Origin: Chloroflexota bacterium
GTDB taxonomy: Bacteria > Chloroflexota > Anaerolineae > Promineifilales > Promineifilaceae
Direction of reading: 5' to 3'
NCBI GenBank assembly: GCA_020353135.1
Contig: CP070688.1
Location: 2,374,281 to 2,383,706 of the forward strand
Length of the DNA: 9,426 bases
Every line of letters starts with the position of its first letter. Position 1 is the first letter of the stretch. The notes below the pieces were generated by a model. The model saw only the letters and a program-made list of their open reading frames with translations. It was not told the DNA's origin and ran no database searches. Position numbers and translations under genes: made by a program. Shown here in pieces: positions 7,222-9,426 of the stretch.

Positions 7222-7233
7222 ACGTACATTATA
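7222..7233 (-). promoter_or_regulatory. Candidate -10 box of a leaderless promoter for the LAL regulator
   Basis: On the minus strand TATAAT occupies 7233-7228, exactly the sigma-70-type -10 consensus. Only 6 nt separate it from the ATG at 7221, so transcription would start at or next to the start codon and give a leaderless mRNA. This agrees with the missing Shine-Dalgarno. No convincing -35 element is seen at 16-18 bp upstream, so a chance match is possible. Confidence 0.4.
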
Positions 7234-7356
7234 GGGAAAAATCTGGGTTTTGGGTGCCTAAAGAGGAAGTCTTGTGAAGAGACTGGAAGAGAGAAGCCGG
7301 CGCCAGTGTGATCATGCCTCACCGCCCCTGGTGGGTACATTCAATGTTTGGAAAAG

Positions 7357-7371
7357 CAACCGATTCGGTTG
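7357..7371. promoter_or_regulatory. 15-bp perfect palindrome (operator or weak terminator)
   Basis: caaccga, a central t, then tcggttg form a perfect 7-bp inverted repeat. It lies 120 bp past the stop of the HutH-like gene and about 136 bp upstream of the regulator start. On the minus strand the stem is followed by CTTTTCC, so it could be a weak intrinsic terminator for the HutH-like gene. Equally, the symmetry and size suit a dimeric operator controlling the regulator gene. Sequence alone does not decide. The remainder of 7222-7491 shows a direct repeat attggat (7411-7417 and 7424-7430) but no gene. Confidence 0.4.
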
Positions 7372-7491
7372 AAGGAACTGGATACACAAGGGAATTGCTC
7401 GACCAGTTGAATTGGATGCGACGATTGGATTAAGAGGAGATAGGGGAATCTGCGGCAAAGCCACTTTAACAACTTCTCTGGATTGCCCATA

Positions 7492-9015
7492 CTACCCAAG
7501 ACTTCCCACTGTTTCCTCGACCACCTCGAGAATCTCGCAGGATTTGACTAATTCCTTCATTCTGTTGTGATCTGGATATAGTGGTCGGTCTTCGTCCAGG
7601 TGGGCTACATGTTTTCGGATAACAGAGCGGGCAGCATTTACACCGTGTCCAGGAGTGAACTCTCGGAAATCCAAAGCTTGTGCGGCTGCCATAAACTCGA
7701 TTCCCAGCACCCCGTACGCGTTGTCTAAAATCTGGTCGTTCTTGATAGACGTGTTCATGCCCATAGAGACAAAATCTTCCTGGTCGGCCGCGGCTGGGAT
7801 AGAGGCGATGCTGGCAGGCGCAGACAACATTCGCTGTTCTGCAATGAGGCTGTCGGCTGTATATTGGCTCAGCATCATGCCGGAGAACATCCCAGCCCCC
7901 TTGGTGAGGAAAGCGGGCAATCCGACGCTTAAAGCTATATTAGTCATGCGATTGAGACGACGTTCTGATAAGACGCATATCATTGTAATAGCAGCCCCGG
8001 CCATATCCATGGGCAGGCAAACCGGTGTTCCCTGGAAGTTGGCACCGGTCAGCGTCAACTTATACTCAGGGAAAAAGATCGGATTGTCTCCAACGCCATT
8101 CAGTTCAATTTCAACCTGACTCTTGGCGTAAGCGATGGCATCGTGAGCAGCGCCAATGACCTGGGGAGAAGAACGCATCGAGTAGGCGTCCTGAACCTTC
8201 GTCTTCACCTTGCCTGATAGCAGGTCGCTACCCTCAATGCACTTCATTATTGCTGTAGTGCTGCGAATAGCGCCTGCGAATCCCCGCACCTGATGAAGCC
8301 GAACATCGTAGGGTTTCATGTTGGCAAGCAGTGCTTCCAGGGTCATAGCACAAGCAATTTCGGCCTGTTTGAGCCAGCGATTCATGTCATATAACTGAAT
8401 CGCAGCCATCGCAGTGAGTAGATTTGAGCCATTAATTATGGCCAGCCCATCCCGCGCCTGTAGGTCGGGGACGCTAATGCCTGCCCTGGCCATTGCTTCA
8501 TTGCCAGGCAATCGTCGGTCTTGGTAATAGGCTTCTCCTTCGCCCATAAGCAGCAAAGCAACCTGAGACATGGGTGCCAGATCTCCGGATGCACCCACGG
8601 AACCCTTTAAACAAACTACGGGTGTGACGCCTTTGTTTAGCATCTCCACCAAGGTTTGAGTTATCTCAGGGCGGCAGCCAGAGTTTCCATGCGCGTGGAC
8701 GTTGATCCGACTGGCAATTGCGGCTCTTACGTACTCTTTAGGCGCAGGCTCCCCAATGCCAGCAGCGTGATTATAGATCAAATATCGTTGAAATTGCTGC
8801 ACTTGCTCGTCAGTCAGCGCAACTTCCGAGAACTCGCCAATACCGGTATTAACGCCATACATGATTTCACGAGCTTCAATCTTCTCTTCCAACATTCGAC
8901 GGCATACTCGAATCCGCTCCAGTGCCTCAGGGTGGAGCTCGACATCTTCGCCGTGACGGCCTACACGCACCAGCTTCTCAATTGTCAGTCCGGTGCCTTC
9001 AAGAATAACAGTCAT
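7492..9015 (-). CDS. hutH: Histidine/aromatic amino acid ammonia-lyase (HutH family)
   Basis: The product is 507 residues, the normal length for the MIO ammonia-lyase family. The self-cyclising Ala142-Ser143-Gly144 triad lies in GSVGASGDLAPMSQ and forms the MIO electrophile. Residues at positions matching Pseudomonas HAL are kept: Tyr53 in YGVNTGIG, His83 in YNHAAGIGEP, Asn195, Gln275/Tyr278/Arg281 in QDAYSMR, Phe327 and Glu413. The family removes ammonia from histidine (to urocanate) or from aromatic amino acids. His83 and Glu413 favour histidine, but the usual QEDHVSM reads QEDFVSM (Phe415) and NFHGE reads NFQGT, so the substrate is not settled. No urocanase, HutI or HutG lies in the window. 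ATG at 9015 has AGGAGT at 9026-9021, 5 nt upstream. It overlaps a decayed sulfatase frame at its 5' end. The symbol names the family, not a proven activity. Confidence 0.88.
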   Translation of the reverse strand: MTVILEGTGLTIEKLVRVGRHGEDVELHPEALERIRVCRRMLEEKIEAREIMYGVNTGIGEFSEVALTDEQVQQFQRYLIYNHAAGIGEPAPKEYVRAAIASRINVHAHGNSGCRPEITQTLVEMLNKGVTPVVCLKGSVGASGDLAPMSQVALLLMGEGEAYYQDRRLPGNEAMARAGISVPDLQARDGLAIINGSNLLTAMAAIQLYDMNRWLKQAEIACAMTLEALLANMKPYDVRLHQVRGFAGAIRSTTAIMKCIEGSDLLSGKVKTKVQDAYSMRSSPQVIGAAHDAIAYAKSQVEIELNGVGDNPIFFPEYKLTLTGANFQGTPVCLPMDMAGAAITMICVLSERRLNRMTNIALSVGLPAFLTKGAGMFSGMMLSQYTADSLIAEQRMLSAPASIASIPAAADQEDFVSMGMNTSIKNDQILDNAYGVLGIEFMAAAQALDFREFTPGHGVNAARSVIRKHVAHLDEDRPLYPDHNRMKELVKSCEILEVVEETVGSLG

Positions 9016-9055
9016 CGTCTACTCCTAGTCCTTTAATATTGCAGCCAACAAGCGG

Positions 9056-9426
9056 TCCGCCGGCCGGGGCTAACTCGCTTGAAACTCGGTTCTTCTCGGC
9101 ACAATGATCCATGGCAATGTGAATGTAATGCAGATGTCCGTCCTTGAGGAAGAGCGCATAACCAGAGTTGCGACTGCCTTGAGTGACCAACACGCCTTCC
9201 GCGCCTTCTTCGGGGATGACAACATCGACCGTGATGCTGTGCGGCCGGTTATACAACTTGGATGCGGACGCAATGGCAACATGTACCCTGCCATGACAAT
9301 CCACTGCAACGTTTGAAGTAGATTTGCGAATTTTATCACATTTGCCACCACAATCATGGCTTGGAGCTCGTCTGCGAGACAGTCCAACTTTCTTGTGAGG
9401 GGGATGATCAAGCTTGTGAAGTAGTC
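9056..9426 (-). pseudogene. Arylsulfatase C-terminal remnant (truncated, probably frameshifted)
   Basis: From about 9301 to 9056 the minus strand encodes GRVHVAIASASKLYNRPHSI, then VDVVIPEEGAEGVLVTQG, SGYALFLKDGHLHYIH and ELAPAGG. This matches the C-terminal domain of bacterial arylsulfatases as I recall it (pattern NRxHSITV.V.IP.GGAEGVL..QG...GY.LY.KDG.LHYVHN...PAG). After LAPAGG the match stops: the frame runs on to a TAA at 8999-9001 across the hutH ribosome binding site and start, lacking the roughly 40 or more residues that normally end the domain. Upstream of 9313 a different frame gives LADELQAMIVVANVIKFANL, weakly like the helix that precedes this domain (usually ending KYNVLPLDD). 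The roughly 28-residue linker between the two is missing, which fits a deletion with frameshift. The catalytic domain would lie beyond the right edge. The homology of the core is good; the frameshift model is tentative. Confidence 0.6.

Noticed and set aside
7268..7284. Small inverted repeat agtct/agact upstream of the regulator
   Set aside because: A 5-bp stem with a 7-nt loop in a purine-rich stretch is expected by chance and has no T-tract or supporting context.
9070..9411. Minus-strand open frame of 113 codons as an independent gene
   Set aside because: Most of it overlaps the sulfatase-like core in another frame and is out of frame with that homology. Only its first part (9426-9313) resembles sulfatase sequence, so it is treated as part of the remnant.

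Overview
The window looks like a stretch of chromosome from a free-living environmental bacterium of moderately high GC. The mix of genes suggests Chloroflexota (Anaerolineae-like): a bacterial serpin, a 900-residue LAL/MalT-type LuxR regulator, a small protein of a type common in Chloroflexota and Actinobacteria, and a heptameric tandem repeat between genes. No ribosomal or other phylogenetic marker is present, so the taxonomy is inference only.

Layout from left to right. Positions 1-201 (+) are the C-terminal end of a serpin, including its whole reactive-centre loop. About 120 bp without a recognisable gene follows (202-319), where transcription from the two sides converges. All remaining genes are on the minus strand, so in order of transcription they read right to left. 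First comes the decayed C-terminal end of an arylsulfatase (9426-9056). Next is a histidine/aromatic amino acid ammonia-lyase of the HutH family (9015-7492), then a 270-bp spacer with a 15-bp palindrome and a -10-like box, then the LAL-type LuxR regulator (7221-4519). A 142-bp spacer with two overlapping inverted repeats precedes an amidohydrolase (4376-2814). After it come a ~76-residue protein of unknown function (2743-2513), a membrane-anchored HSL-type alpha/beta hydrolase (2458-1145), and a free-standing 2-oxoacid dehydrogenase E2 catalytic-domain protein (1111-320).

Gaps shrink along the minus strand (270, 142, 70, 54, 33 bp). The amidohydrolase, small protein, hydrolase and E2-like gene could therefore form one transcript, with the LuxR-type regulator directly upstream as a candidate local activator. 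The enzyme set (MIO ammonia-lyase, metal-dependent amidohydrolase, serine esterase, CAT-fold acyltransferase) would suit breakdown or modification of a small nitrogen-containing molecule. The normal partners are absent from the window: no urocanase or HutI/HutG near HutH, and no lipoyl domain, E1 or E3 near the E2-like protein. The shared pathway is a hypothesis. I saw no tRNA, rRNA, CRISPR array, transposase or phage gene.
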